Origin: Gentiana macrophylla
Lineage: Eukaryota; Streptophyta; Magnoliopsida; Gentianales; Gentianaceae
Assembly (NCBI GenBank): GCA_026214975.1
Contig: CM047806.1
Location: 5,865,822-5,929,821 of the forward strand
Reading direction: 5' to 3'
DNA length: 64,000 nt
The position numbers and the translations under genes are program-made. The number at the start of each line of letters is the position of its first letter. Within the stretch, counting starts at the first letter, position 1. The notes beneath the pieces were generated by a model that did no database searches, was not told the DNA's origin, and saw only the letters and a list, made by a program, of their open reading frames with translations. Shown here piece by piece: positions 10,781-23,010 of this stretch.

Positions 10781-12357
10781 TTTTTTGACGGTTAAATCCT
10801 ATCCCTGAAGGATTCTACTCTCCTATATCATGGGATGATTAGAAAAATTTTATCGGATAGCTTATTGTTTCAGAGTTACGTGTCTGTTATTATATTAAAC
10901 AGATTAAAATAAGTCGTCTTTTTATGGAATTCCGACCACCACACTTCAGTTTTAAATCCAGCTGTCCATTGCTTTGGATTTTATGTTTGTATGGGTAGTG
11001 GAGAAATTTTTTTTTTTCTTGCTCGCAAATGATCCCCATACAACTGTAGACTAATCCTTCAAAGTGTTCGGACCTCTTCTACCAAGGTGGTTTGGAGGCT
11101 TGAATTGGATACATCTTGCTTAAACGAATGGAAATAGAGTCTCTTTTATTTCGGCCAACATTTCTTGGGAAATACTTGTGTGGTGTCTTCTACACAACAT
11201 CTGAGATGTGCACTGCATCATATGCACTGCGCACAGCTTTATTCTCAGTATTTAAACCGTGCAGTTGGCTCGATTGTTTCACCCGTCATTTCACCTCAAA
11301 TTCTCTCACCACACAAGTATTTTCCACATTTCTTGGATGAATTTTTTTTTTTTTTTTTTAAATTTTACTTTCACTATAACTTGACACAAAGAATACATTT
11401 TTATGTTATAATCAGTGTAATCTATGTTGATAGATATCATTTCGTTTATTATTCTTTTATCTTTCAAAAGCTAAAAAAAAAAAAAATAAAAAAAAACTTG
11501 TCCATGAAATCGTGTGGCACTCACAGGACTAAGGGACCGACCAGTAGTAGATCGTGTGGCATTCACACGATCCCATCTAGGACTAGGGACCAACTAAAAC
11601 TTTGGATATCATTCGGTAAATATTCAACCCGCGATTTTACTTGTGCACCGTAATTAACATTTTAAATGTCAAATCTTAAACCAATAATCCACTTTTCAAA
11701 GATTAAATTTGTCGACATTCAAAAAATCGATTCATTGTGCTTACATAGTAACTGTGGTGCACCAGTAAGTTTGAGGTGGTGCAAATAACGATAGACTCCC
11801 TGCCAGAAACAGTAGATAAATTTCATCAATTGAACTTTGAATACTCAGAAAAATTCTATTCGATTTATATAAACCGGTGCTGCTTTACATGCAAGATCAC
11901 ATCAGAGTATGTGCTACTACAACACCACAATGTATCAATTATAAGTCTTAACTAATGTACATTACAGAACTTATTCCCCCCACTACCGGTGTTATGTTGT
12001 TACCAAGAATTACTGTCTTGCTAGTATGCACTCATCTTTCCCCAAACCTACTGAACTCCTAAAAAAACTCTGTGTTTGCACTTTCCAAACCTACTGAAGT
12101 CCATTTCGTCATTTATGAAAAGCTTTATTTACTTACTAGACAACGAGAGCTTGACCTCTTTGTCGTTCAGATCCGGTGACAGACTTTCATGACAATATTT
12201 CGTATGAGGCTTTAATGACACCAGCCAAAACTTACTGTGACACCACACCATTTCGGTTCGACCTTTCAAAAATCGGTTCTAGACCACAAAAATCGAGTGA
12301 ATGTTGGTTCTGTAGCCCAGAATTGACTTTGAGAAGATCGATTGCAAACTGTTGATG
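10781..12357. other. Intergenic region between psaF and VPS3
   Basis: No recognisable gene. It holds T and A tracts (11341-11360 and 11473-11500) and a short duplicated segment (ATCGTGTGGCA and AGGACTA with GGGACC at about 11512-11590). The part nearest 12357 should include the VPS3 3' UTR and terminator, but no polyadenylation signal stands out. Confidence 0.4.
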
Positions 12358-15300
12358 TCATCTCGTGACTAACCATCCTGGCTTGTATAAAACGTCTACC
12401 TTGAAATCCCGGCCTGTGACAGAAGTAGACTCACCTTGACGGCGGAAACACTGCACAGAACGATAATTCAGTTAACTCACTCGTGTTATTCTACTTTCGA
12501 GACTCTCTATTGAGATGTTATCATTTGCTCCAATTACATTAACGACATGTGTCCTGTTCTTTTTAAAACTAAACTCATCCTCTCTCCTTTTTGGTAGAAG
12601 GTTTTAAGAGGATGAGAAGCATGTCGTAATGTGATTAGACCAAGTGATAACTCCTCAACAGAGAGTCTATGCAATAGAATTTCTAGTTTGGCAGAAATCG
12701 AGTGTTTTTTTCTTTTTTAATACCTTATAGCATACAACAGTATCATCAGGATACATAGCAAATAATTTGGTGCCAAGCCGAGCACGGCATGAATCGCAGA
12801 CGCTCTCGTCGTTGATCAGTGCATGGCGTGATCTTTCCTCCAACCTTGCCAAATTTGCATCCGTATCTAGCGCCCGTGACATACTGTGCACAATCTGAAA
12901 ACAAAACACACTGTTAGATAGTACGACAAGATCATTCTCTAATCAATACAAAATATTAATACACTATGATCTAATAAAGAACAATATACACCCATTGGGC
13001 AAAAGACACCGAAAGCCCCTAAACTATTACGATCGTAACATTTTGGCCCACGATCCCTTTTTTTTTTTAACAAACTGACCCTTGAACAATTTTTTTAGTA
13101 ACAAAGATGGTAGCTGGAAAACAGCAACTTACTTGTCCTTGACGATGGTGATGGAGTCGTGCTCGTAGCATTCTTAATATTGTATCAGAGGCAAGCTGGA
13201 GGGGCATGTCTGAAGACAATTTCTGCATATGAAGAACCATGCCAACAAAAACAGCATGAATCAGACAAGACTGAAATTCAACATTGACGAATCAAGGGCT
13301 GAGAAATGACGGTACCTCCAAAACCTGTATCGGATCAAGGGATTCCCCGTGATTATGCAGGAGGCGAACAGCTGCATTAAACATGGGCTGTCTACCGTCT
13401 TTTGGATCCAGATACATTTCAAGCAATCTGAGACATCAAAATGGAGAAGAATAAGACATGGTCCTCCGATTAATAGAACTTTTTCATTATTGAGGAAAAA
13501 AATGATGACTGACTGCATATAAGCATCTGGTCTTCCAATCTCTGCACAGTAGGCTTCAGCAGCTTCACAGTCTTCCAACTTCCTAAAAGAACAAGAAATT
13601 CAACAATGCATTAATTGACAACAGACTGTTTTCTGAGATTTTTTTCATGAGTGTCTTTTTTTGTCACATAGCACTCAATTTGCCAGACTGAATAAGATAA
13701 GAGGGTGTAGCTTGTTACATAGATAGTCAGTGTGAATAGATTCAGTGGAAAAGGCAAGATATTAAAAAAATGGAAATAGGAAAAAGAAACACTAAAAAAG
13801 CTAGCAGAAAAATTGCATTTAAATATAACTAAAGCAACCAAAAAGCTCCTAACTCACAAGGCTAAAATTTGAAGAACCAATGTCTCTTGCCCAAGCTTCC
13901 GATAAAGAATGGCCTGCAAAGGACCCATGACATACCCCCATCAGAAAAGAACAAGATAGAGAAACGAAAAGCAAACTAAATGCTCCGAAATTTCATGAAT
14001 TGTAATAGCATCATTAAGCAGTTAAAACAAAAACATTTGAGATGACCTTTTCCAGCCAGAGTTCAGACGCTTCAATCAAGTCAAGAACCTCATCTGGATC
14101 ATATAAATCTGATGACTGAAGAAAATTTTGCAACCTTTCTCTGACAGGGGTATCAAAAATCGTATCGTTTTCACAATTAGGGCTAACCGTCTCTGTCAAT
14201 GTTAGATCTTTAAGTTTTAAAGATGCGTTTTCCATTTCACAAGCCTCAAGGGCAGATTTTGCAAGCAACAGAGCGTACATCGTATGGAATCTAGTGTCAT
14301 CTGAGTCTCGATCTTCAATCAACCACTGAAGATATCTGAATGGCAAGTATACAGGAAACATTGAGTAAAGCACTTGACATAACATAACTTAGCAGATGCA
14401 AAAAATAAAATACAGGGAAACCATCAATTAAATATAACATAAATCTAGAATGAACATTCAATTACTTCTCGGTACAAACCTCTTCCTTCAAAAAAAGACA
14501 AATACATGTTTTTCCTCAAAAGGATCAAAGTTATTTTTGACAAATAATATACAAATACGCATTAAAAAAAAGCAAATCAGCTAAGAAATGGGCCACACCT
14601 CTCTAGAATTTCCACCTTTTTGGGATCAATGGCAGAGATTACATCATCTGCAATAGAAAATTTAGGTAAAGATAAAGTCAAGAGATTCCCAATTAAATGA
14701 AAACGCATATACTTTGCTACGGCATATAAAAGGCAGTCTCATCAGGTTAAGACTGAACATGTCAAGACCAGACAAACAGCCCAGACTATTAGTATCCTTT
14801 TCATGCGCAAACAGATGTCAATTTCAAGCAGCACTTAAACATTGTTTAACATATTACTTGTTTTTTAAATTCCAAATAACCATATTTCAATAATGTCCTA
14901 TTAGCATCTGTCTCTATTGTGTTTCATACACCAACACCCCCCCACCCCCAATCATTCAAGAGAGAGAGAGACTAAGAAGTTTAAGGGAATCATGATTAGA
15001 TTTGAGTTTAACATTTAGAATGTTGAGGAAAAATAATACGGGGATTCGATGCTTGCATTAGATTGTATGATTGTTCATGCTAGATCTAACAAACATTGGG
15101 AGTTTGTCTTGCACATGACAAGGCCGTTACCTGCAGCAAGCATGTCAGTTCGCTTCTCAGAAATCAAAACTTGAACAGCAAGCGCCTGGCTGATTTCTGC
15201 AATCTAATTTAAAGAAAAGAGACTATTAGTAGACTTAACAATCCATAAACAAATAATACAGAACATATACCTACCCATCCAAGATGCTGAAGTACTAGGT

Positions 15301-18300
15301 CTTGATCAGAAGATTCTTCCAATATCATTGAAGCCTCAACCACAGCAGTCTCATGACTAGATGTAGCACTTGGCGTGTGTGGTGAATCATGATTTCCAAC
15401 TGGATCTTTACGAGAGCTCGGTGAAATATTTCTTGCTAATAGATGCCAAATATCTAGAGCTTTAGAGTTCATTCCCTTACTGGCATATAAATAGGCTAGA
15501 GTACGAAGATGTCCCGAGGCACTCAACAGTGATTCTAGTTCCTCCTGCACTGCCAATCGATGAAGCATGATCAAGCTTTATGTTAACCATGACCTATCAC
15601 TAGCACAATTATTGGTAAATCTGCAATCAACCATGGAAAACTCAATTTGAAAGTTTATGTTGATCCCACGAAACAATAAAACCACAAGCATAGAACAGAC
15701 AAAGCCTCATAGACGTGGTAAAATCCAGGCTACAGAACATTCCTGGTCCTAGAATCATGAATAACAATTCACCAGTTAAACCATTACACAGCCTGATATG
15801 AAGAAAATAAAGGAAAAACTGAAAATAAACACCACTAGTTCCAAATATCCATCTACTGAGGTTGTAAGGAAATATCAATTACACCCCTAGTCCAGTCATT
15901 TCTCTTTTGCCTCAATATTCAAAAGATGAGAAGAATACAAACATCTTCCAAGGCAAATTTATATGGAGTACAGCTCAAGGCAACACCATAGTGGGCACAT
16001 CAAACCAACCTTAAACCCCTGCATGTTTTGTGTGGACAACAATGGCATACAAGCAATTATGCATATGCTCCTAATTTAAGCAGAAAGAATTGCAAAGCAT
16101 GTAAAGATAGTTCATACCCATAATTTATTCAAGAAACAATATTTTACCATTATTTAGAATCAAATAAGCACTTAAAAAACTGCCAGTTAAAAGCACCAGA
16201 AGCAAAAAGAAGATAAAAAATGGATAAAAGAACAATTCACAATTCACAAAAAAGAAAATGGCAATGTACTAAGAAGATCAAAGGCAAGAAAGGGCACACC
16301 ACTACACAGCTATTCTCAGAAGAGGCAAGTTTGTCCATAGCTTCAGTACAGTTGAAGGCTCTATAGAGGTACATCAAAAGAGTGTCAACTCCCTCCTTTA
16401 CTGGGGTGATCAAATCCTTCTCACGAGAAGCTTCTAAGTACCTGTTTATGTAGGGAAGAGAAATTAGTGCACCCAGCCAAAATCCACAGCCAGGTAAAAC
16501 GAATGTTATGGCTTGAATGCGTGTAGAGCACACAGAAACAACACCTACTGACACAAAAGCTCAACTGGCAAGCATAGAATAGAAAGAATTAAAACAGATC
16601 TTAGACAATAACCAACAGGATCATGACTACCTGATCATATTTTTGATTGCGGACTCCAATAGACCAGCACTACTTGGTGGGTTTATCAGAAAAGCATCAT
16701 CTATTGCAGTGTCAATGCCAGCTTTCCGTAGAAAAATAGCTCTCTGAAGACTTTTTAAGCCATCATCTACAACAATTTCAAGAGGTTTTGGAGGAGGATG
16801 TAAGCCCCAATATCGGTTTCTCGGAACCTGAATAATACAAAATACAAGATAATTAAAGTCCAGCAAGAAATGACATCCACAATGCAGTCATCTCCATTCC
16901 ATTAACAATTTCAACTAAAGTATAAGTAACCCCACAGTCACAAATATGAAAAGCAACATACTCATTTCAATCTTCTATCACCTTCCTGCAGACAGCTAAG
17001 GGCCTGTTTGCTTAGCAGTAATATTCCATTCCATAAATTTGAAATGTTTGGAGGTGACTAAATGGAATGATTTTCATTCCAAAGGAATGGAAACAACTCG
17101 TTTTCATTCTATCCTAAAAAACGGATGAAACTGATTGAACCAAAACTTGGAACTAGTTCCACCAACCCTTACCTAAAACTGATCCCACAGCAACATTCTC
17201 CATCCCACCACCATAGTTATCACCTCTCCCATATCACCATCAACGTTATCACCTCCTCTGTCCCACCATTGTGGGAGCACCACCGTACAAATTCTCAAAG
17301 AAGGGGATTCCATTCCTTCGCATGCCAAACACAATGGATAAAGTCATTTCATTCCATCAGACTTATTCTATCCCAGACAATCCAAATGACCCTTAATTGC
17401 TTACTTATATGCCAGTGAGAAAATATATATTTTTCAAATCAGAGGGGATCACAATGAAAATGCAGAAAAGGCAGCACTAGCATGCTACAATGTACAAAAC
17501 GTAAAAACAATGCTAAAAGTATCATAATATCTTAGTCCACACCAGATATGAAGCCAAAGTCACAGTGCATTTTACTTAACCACCCCTCTAATCACTGCAT
17601 AAAGTTCAAAAGATAGGAAACATTTTAGATAGTTAAGGAGCACTCATATTATGACATACCAATAAAGACCAACGATTTGGATCCCGCATAATGAAAGGGA
17701 AAAGCTCAGACGGCTGCATGGTTTCAGCAAGCAAGAAGTGGTTAACTGCTTCTTCAAAATGCAAGTCAAACATCAACAGAAATCCAACTTGAGCATGAAC
17801 AAAAGATAACATTTCCTTGCTCAATTCTCCTTCACTTTGAAGCTCTTCAACCAAGGAGATGGCTTCATTAAATCGCTTCTTCCTTAACAAATACTTAATT
17901 TGTTCTTCGGAAGATACTTTGCGATAGCAAACAACCTGGCATTACAACAACTGTAAGACACTCTATATGTCCATGAAACTTTCAGCTCAATCATTTTCAC
18001 CACCAGATGATAAAATCCACACAAGAAATGGACAGTAGTAATGCAAAGTAAAACAATACAACAATTTATTACTCAAAATCCCACAACAGATGGAAAAAAC
18101 CATTTTATCCTGAAATCACAAAAACAACATGATGTTTACCCTTTGATTTTTTTTATAAAAAAAAACAGTAACAAGAAATAAAACAGTAACGAGAAACGAA
18201 GGTGTGCACCTTTGAGTTTGTTGCTACAGCAAGAAATTCTCCATTCGAACCCTCCTCATTTGTAAGAACACATTGACTCCAGCTCCCATACCCCTAAGCA

Positions 18301-19249
18301 AACCACCGTCTGTAAACAAACTCCTGATTTTTTATGATATAATTCGACCTTTCCTTTTCTCAACACCACCACATGCCTTCCTATTTCTCCAACTGAATCT
18401 GGTTCATCCTGAAACACCAAGCTCCCGGCGACAGGTTGCCCTTCTGCATCAACAATAACCCCAACATTGTCGACCACCAATAGCACCTTGCATTCCTTCA
18501 CCAACAACTTCAACCTAGGTGGCCCTGAGGACTCTGGTAATGAAAATATCAACCTACATTGCCCTTCCACACACGAATATACGTAATAGCCGCTCAAATT
18601 TCCAAAGATGATTGAATCATCCAACCAAACCAATACCCCAACCGCTCCATCGAAAACTCCTTGTATCTCCTTCAAAATTACAATTGAACCACCCGAAATC
18701 ATCTCCATTAAAACCAACTTTTTCCCCACAGCCGCCGCAAAAACACTGCAGCTACTACTATTACTATTACTACCCCCACCGTCCTCCACAACTTTAACCC
18801 CATTAGAACGAACTACGTGATTAAATCCCTCAGGGAACCGGTAATTCTGCCCAAAAAACCTTCTAGAAATAGCTGAAACTCCAACTCCACCTCCACCTCC
18901 ACCTCCTTTAACAACAGTAACTTTCCTTACAGGCTCAAGCAGAAGTAAATCCACAGTATACAAATATCCATCGGTTGAAAGAAGTAAGAGCCTACCTAAA
19001 TGCGTAACTACCTGGATCGCAATTACTTGGTGTCCACCGGAGATTACTGTTTGCTTAAGAACTGAAATGCTACTGGTGGCAGAGTTCAGGTTGAGCAAGA
19101 GGAGATTGCCGGTGACGGTACCGATGTAAATAGAGTATTGTTGAGAGGTTGAAGAAACAATAGAGATTGCTGTAGGGTTGTTGATTTTGAAATTCAGCTC
19201 CGCCAGCAGGATCAATCACCGGCAGGTGCTTAGACTGTGATTCCGCCAT
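12358..19249 (-). CDS. VPS3: VPS3 / TGFBRAP1-like CORVET subunit, 14 exons, frameshifts in exon 1
   Basis: VPS3-type proteins are CORVET subunits that tether endosomal and vacuolar membranes through Rab5-class GTPases. Exons on the minus strand: 19249-18210, 17935-17660, 16827-16631, 16441-16300, 15544-15275, 15203-15131, 14647-14599, 14335-14047, 13913-13858, 13582-13514, 13427-13316, 13222-13133, 12894-12724, 12450-12358. All junctions fit GT-AG and phases agree, giving about 974 residues, the usual plant VPS3 length. An N-terminal CNH domain (to about residue 330, with a Gly run) precedes an alpha-helical repeat region. The C-terminal VPS39_2-type segment has CDSC, then CYKC and CFRRQGESTS. 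Two one-base extras in exon 1, near 19209 and in the GGGG run near 18295, break the frame. The ATG frame runs into DPAGG while the CNH frame has no ATG of its own for over 150 codons. It may be a real lesion or an assembly error. Confidence 0.88.
12500..12662. mobile_element. Foldback MITE in the last VPS3 intron
   Basis: The intron 12451-12723 contains inverted arms of about 60 bp: AGACTCTCT, GTTATCA, ATTACATTA and CGACATG on the left, with the matching complement ending AGAGAGTCT on the right (about 12508-12572 against 12605-12668). The loop contains a smaller hairpin (CTCATCCTCT with AGAGGATGAG). It shares GAGTTATCA with the psaF-intron foldback, so the two may belong to one family. Confidence 0.6.
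16998..17395. mobile_element. MITE in VPS3 intron 2
   Basis: The left end TAAGGGCCTGTTTGCTTA and the right end, read inward, TAAGGGTCATTTGGATTG are inverted repeats of each other with a few mismatches. Internally it is rich in ATTCCATTCC words near both ends. The 97-codon frame inside is not a recognisable protein. Ends of this form are common in plant hAT and PIF/Harbinger MITEs. The target duplication is unclear (TAA against TTA), so the superfamily is left open. Confidence 0.6.
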
Positions 19250-19503
19250 TTCCGAGAAGAAATGAAGTTCATCGACTTCTCCGGCGACTTCATACAAAAG
19301 GCTCGAGCAAAACAAGAACTTTCTTTTTCTCTTTTCTGCTAGAGTTGTGACTCGAACCGAGTCGAATCGAGCATTAATTTAAAAACTCAATTACACATGT
19401 TTCAGAACTATCAGAACTCGAGTTTTTTATATCAAGTTAAAAAACGTAAGTATTCAAAACAAAAATTAACGCAAGTCTTGTTACTCTAAATAAGCGTCGA
19501 CAA

Positions 19504-20416
19504 ATTTTTTTTTTTTAAAGAAAACAAATGATTTTATTAAGCAACCAAATCTGCAAGACACGTTGTAGACATCGTTTGGAGGCTGAGAGCCCCAAGCTAA
19601 ATCCCGATACTAGATAAACCAAGCTTAGAAAGCATATGCGCCGAGACATTCTACGTACGCCGAGACACCTTTGATAGGCAATCTTGTCGGAAGCAACCCA
19701 AAGGAACAAAGTCTTCCTCCACGCCACGGAGCATTTGGACACATGTCAAGCAGTCACTCTCCACAATCAACCGATGCACACCCAAACGCTGTGTTGGCCT
19801 TCCACCGACGCCAAATAAATTGCTCTCATCTCCAACAAAACTACCCTCAATACCTGGTTCCAAATGAAACGAGTAAGCTTCAAGAATCATACCCTGGTGG
19901 TCTCGGAAAATCAAACCTACCCCGACAGCAGTCGAAGTGGCTGAAGCATCCACATTGCACTTGACCACCCCTGCCACGGGGCTTCCCATTGAGCTGCCAA
20001 CTGGGGCCCGCCTGACGAAGGCTATGTCATACTCCAAGCGTTCATGTACTAATATGACACACTAAGAGCCGTGGACCATAACCGGGTCACGTAGATCGGC
20101 TGGCTATCAAACACCTCACTACAATGTGCCTTCCAAACATGTCACATCACCCAAACAAACTCCCCAAACCTCGTCCTTTGTGAACCCCTACAATAACTAT
20201 GCAAAAAGATCCTTGAAATTCGTCAGACCTAATCCTACGTGTCACCTCTGCAAACGTGATTGACTCCCAAACCAGAGCACCGAACTTACACTGAAAGATA
20301 AAATGCCACGCCGTCTCATTCGTCTGGCCGCACGCTAGACAAGTCACACAAGTGTCGCATATATTTTCAAGTTCTAGCATAGACACGAGGTAAACAACAT
20401 GATCACGAGAATACAT
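19504..20416 (-). pseudogene. Decayed LINE 3' end (zinc-binding and RNase H region) with poly(A)
   Basis: On the minus strand, reading from 20416, a zf-RVT-like motif (CLACGQTNETAWHFIFQC) is followed by an RNase H (RVT_3) domain starting VKCNVDAS and GVGLIFRDHQG, then LIVESDCL, with a frameshifted end NVSAHMLSKLGL. The order is that of the C-terminus of plant L1-type LINE ORF2. It stops near 19517 in a run of about 13 A on the minus strand (T on plus at 19504-19516), as expected for a 5'-truncated LINE. Several frameshifts and stops are present. A domesticated host RNase H gene is less likely because of the poly(A) end and decay. Confidence 0.7.
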
Positions 20417-21259
20417 GCGACCGACTCATTTGACCTTCGATTCGAGTCAAATTGTATCTCAAATCACACCGAACCAAACTTTTTAAGCAGCAAGTCAAAT
20501 CAAACTCAAACGGCTCACGAATCGTTTAACTCGTTAACACTTTAGTTGTCATAGTTAAGTGAATCGTATGTCTAATCATTCTAGGAAGGCTGCATACTTA
20601 TAATGTAACCAATCAAATTATTATATTATGATGTGTATACTTTAATCGTTTTTCACTAAAACCTATATATATGGTTTACATGCATAGGATTGTACAACAC
20701 TTTGTTTGGAAGGCCTTTCAGATAATTTGATCCATTTTTTAAGCCCAATTCTTCATACAGCTCTTAATAAAAGCCCAAGGGCCCGGGGAAATGGTATTGA
20801 ATAAAAAATTCACAGTCCCAAAAAAATACAGTAGAAGTGAGTCAAGTGACTTGAACACGAGAAACTGTATTGTATGTTATGTCAAATGTATGATGTTTAT
20901 GCATTTTTATAATCTTTCATTGTACATCTTCATACTACAGTGAAAATAAGTATAAATGAATTGATATAATGTATGGTATTTTGTACAACTAACTGATAAT
21001 AGTTGAATCATTTGCCCCTACGGGTATATAAAGACGAAGTGTTGTCAGTAGATATAATGTATGATATTTTTGTCCAACTAATTCGAGTAATATGATTGAA
21101 TTTTTCCCAATGGCGTATGTCCTTGATAAAAGTTTTATCTTTATCTTTACGCTTAACGCTTTTCATTTTCCAATTTCTTTCTCATCGTCGCTATTATCTT
21201 CACTTTCCGATTTTATCCTCAATTGTAATTTTGATCATTTGGATCAACTTCTTTCAGCC
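20417..21259. other. Intergenic, no gene seen
   Basis: AT-rich sequence between the LINE remnant and Copia-1. A segment near 20950-21080 has the two matching words ATATAATGTATG and TATTTTTGT/TATTTTGT, suggesting a small diverged duplication. The open frames at 21092-21377 are hydrophobic, low-complexity and resemble no family I know. Confidence 0.4.
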
Positions 21260-21807
21260 TGTCAAAATACTTCGGTTCAACAGGGAAAGATCAAAACAAA
21301 CTAAAATTGCAGAACATAAGGAATCGGATCTAAATGGATACAATCGACATCATAACCCTGAGCAGCTAAAGCTTTGAAGCAATGGAAATTGATCTAATAG
21401 TTGTTGATTGGTGAAGATGAAAGTATGAAATTAAAATGGGTTGTTGTTGATTGGTGATGATGGAAGATGAAAATGAGTTGTTGTTCTTTGATATCCTCTT
21501 TTCGATTTTGATAAGATTTGGGGGTGTTTTGTATTTTTAAAAGTTTAGGATATATATATAATTATTTAAATCTGGAAATAGTAAAAATATATTGGCAAAA
21601 TGATGTTTTTATTCAAGTTGTGAAAAGTGAGTTGTGGTGTAGTGGGTATTATTCCAAAAAACTACTATTCTGAGTCTAATTACAAGCTTTTATACCTAGG
21701 GCAAAACCACATATACAATTACCGTTTTGACCCTCAAAACTAATTACAAGAAAACAACAAGAACGTACAAATTATGCAGAATTATATATACTAGTACTTG
21801 TAATACC
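21260..21807 (-). repeat. Copia-1 3' LTR (about 548 bp, longer than the 5' copy)
   Basis: It matches the 5' LTR at 21260-21338 and about 21648-21807, but about 310 bp in the middle replace 45 bp of the 5' copy. The extra part contains a short tandem repeat (TTGTTGTTGATTGGTGA). A polypurine-like tract (GCGGGGGG on minus) precedes it. Confidence 0.7.
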
Positions 21808-21808
21808 C

Positions 21809-23010
21809 CCCGCAAACCTGGACCTCGGTAAAGGTTCTTAATGCCAAGCCCATAAAGAAGCCGAGAAAGAGTAAAGCGGTCGAGGGCCTTGGTGAAGATA
21901 TCGGCAAGTTGAAGCACAGAACGAACATGCATGGGCTTGATAATTCCAGCCACGTATTTCTCACGAACAATGTGGCAATCGATCTCTATATGCTTCGTTC
22001 GTTCATGGAAAACCGGGTTTTCAGCTATGTAGATCGCATTGTTGTTGTCACAAAAAAGAGGGCCATGTTTGGATTGCTTAATGCCCAAATCAGCCAAAAG
22101 ATAAAGCAACCACTGTGTTTCACATGTAGCCATAGCCATGGAGCGGTATTCCGCTTCGGATGAACTCTTAGAAACAGTAGATTGTTTCTTTGAAACCTGT
22201 AACGGACCTACGGGTCTCCACACAACCGGCCCAATCAGAATCGGCATAAGCCTTGAGGGTCAGATCATTTTGAGAAGGAAAAAACTCACATTGTCCAGGA
22301 TTCACTTTGATGTAGTGGAGGAGTCTAAGTGCAGCATTATAATGATTTTCGGTGGGTGCATCAAGAAATTGACTTAATTGTTGGACGGCAAACGAGATGT
22401 CCGGCCTGGTAATAATTAGGTAAAGAAGCTTACCAATTAGACTCGGTAGTTGTTAACTGCAGGTAGAGGTGCAGAATCTTCATGGGCAAGTTTTTGATTG
22501 ATCTCCATGGGACTAACAACCGGCTTACAACCCAACATACCACTTTCTTCTAGAAGTTCCAAAGCATATTATCGCTGATTCGGTACCAGGCCTTCCTTGG
22601 ATCGGGCCACTTCAATTCCCAGGTAAAAAACATAAGGGCCCTAGATCTTTGATCCGGAAAGCCATGTCAATATGTGGTTTAATGGCAGTAACTTCATTAG
22701 AGGTGGTGCTAGCAATTACGATGTCATCAACATACACAAGAGGGCAGTAAAACATCCAGAGCCAGTTTTAACAAACAAACTAGAGTCATGTATAGATTGT
22801 GAGTACCCCTGTGCTATCAAAACAGCGGTTAGTTTTGCGTTCCACTGCCTACTGGCTTGTTTAAGCCCATACAATGATTTTTGAAGTTTGCAGACTTTAG
22901 AAGAAGAGGTGGAAAATCCAGGTGGAGGTAGCATGTACACCTCCTCATGAAAATCCCCGTGCAGAAATGCGTTATTAATGTCCAATTGTTCTAACGTCCA
23001 GCCTTTGCTC
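21809..23010 (-). pseudogene. RT and RNase H remnant of Copia-1
   Basis: Starting at 23010 on minus, the RT fragment begins inside the palm (KGWTLEQLDINNAFLHG), contains KVCKLQKSLYGLKQASRQW and reaches the YVDD catalytic motif near 22725, where the frame is lost. RNase H follows with SKSSSEAEYRSMA, CDNNNAIYIAENPVFHERTK and LADIFTKAL. The N-terminal RT part expected before KGW is absent, consistent with deletion at the inversion breakpoint. Confidence 0.85.

Noticed and set aside
18608..18820. Plus-strand frames opposite VPS3 exon 1
   Set aside because: They are shadows of the real minus-strand exon, which has spliced homology throughout.
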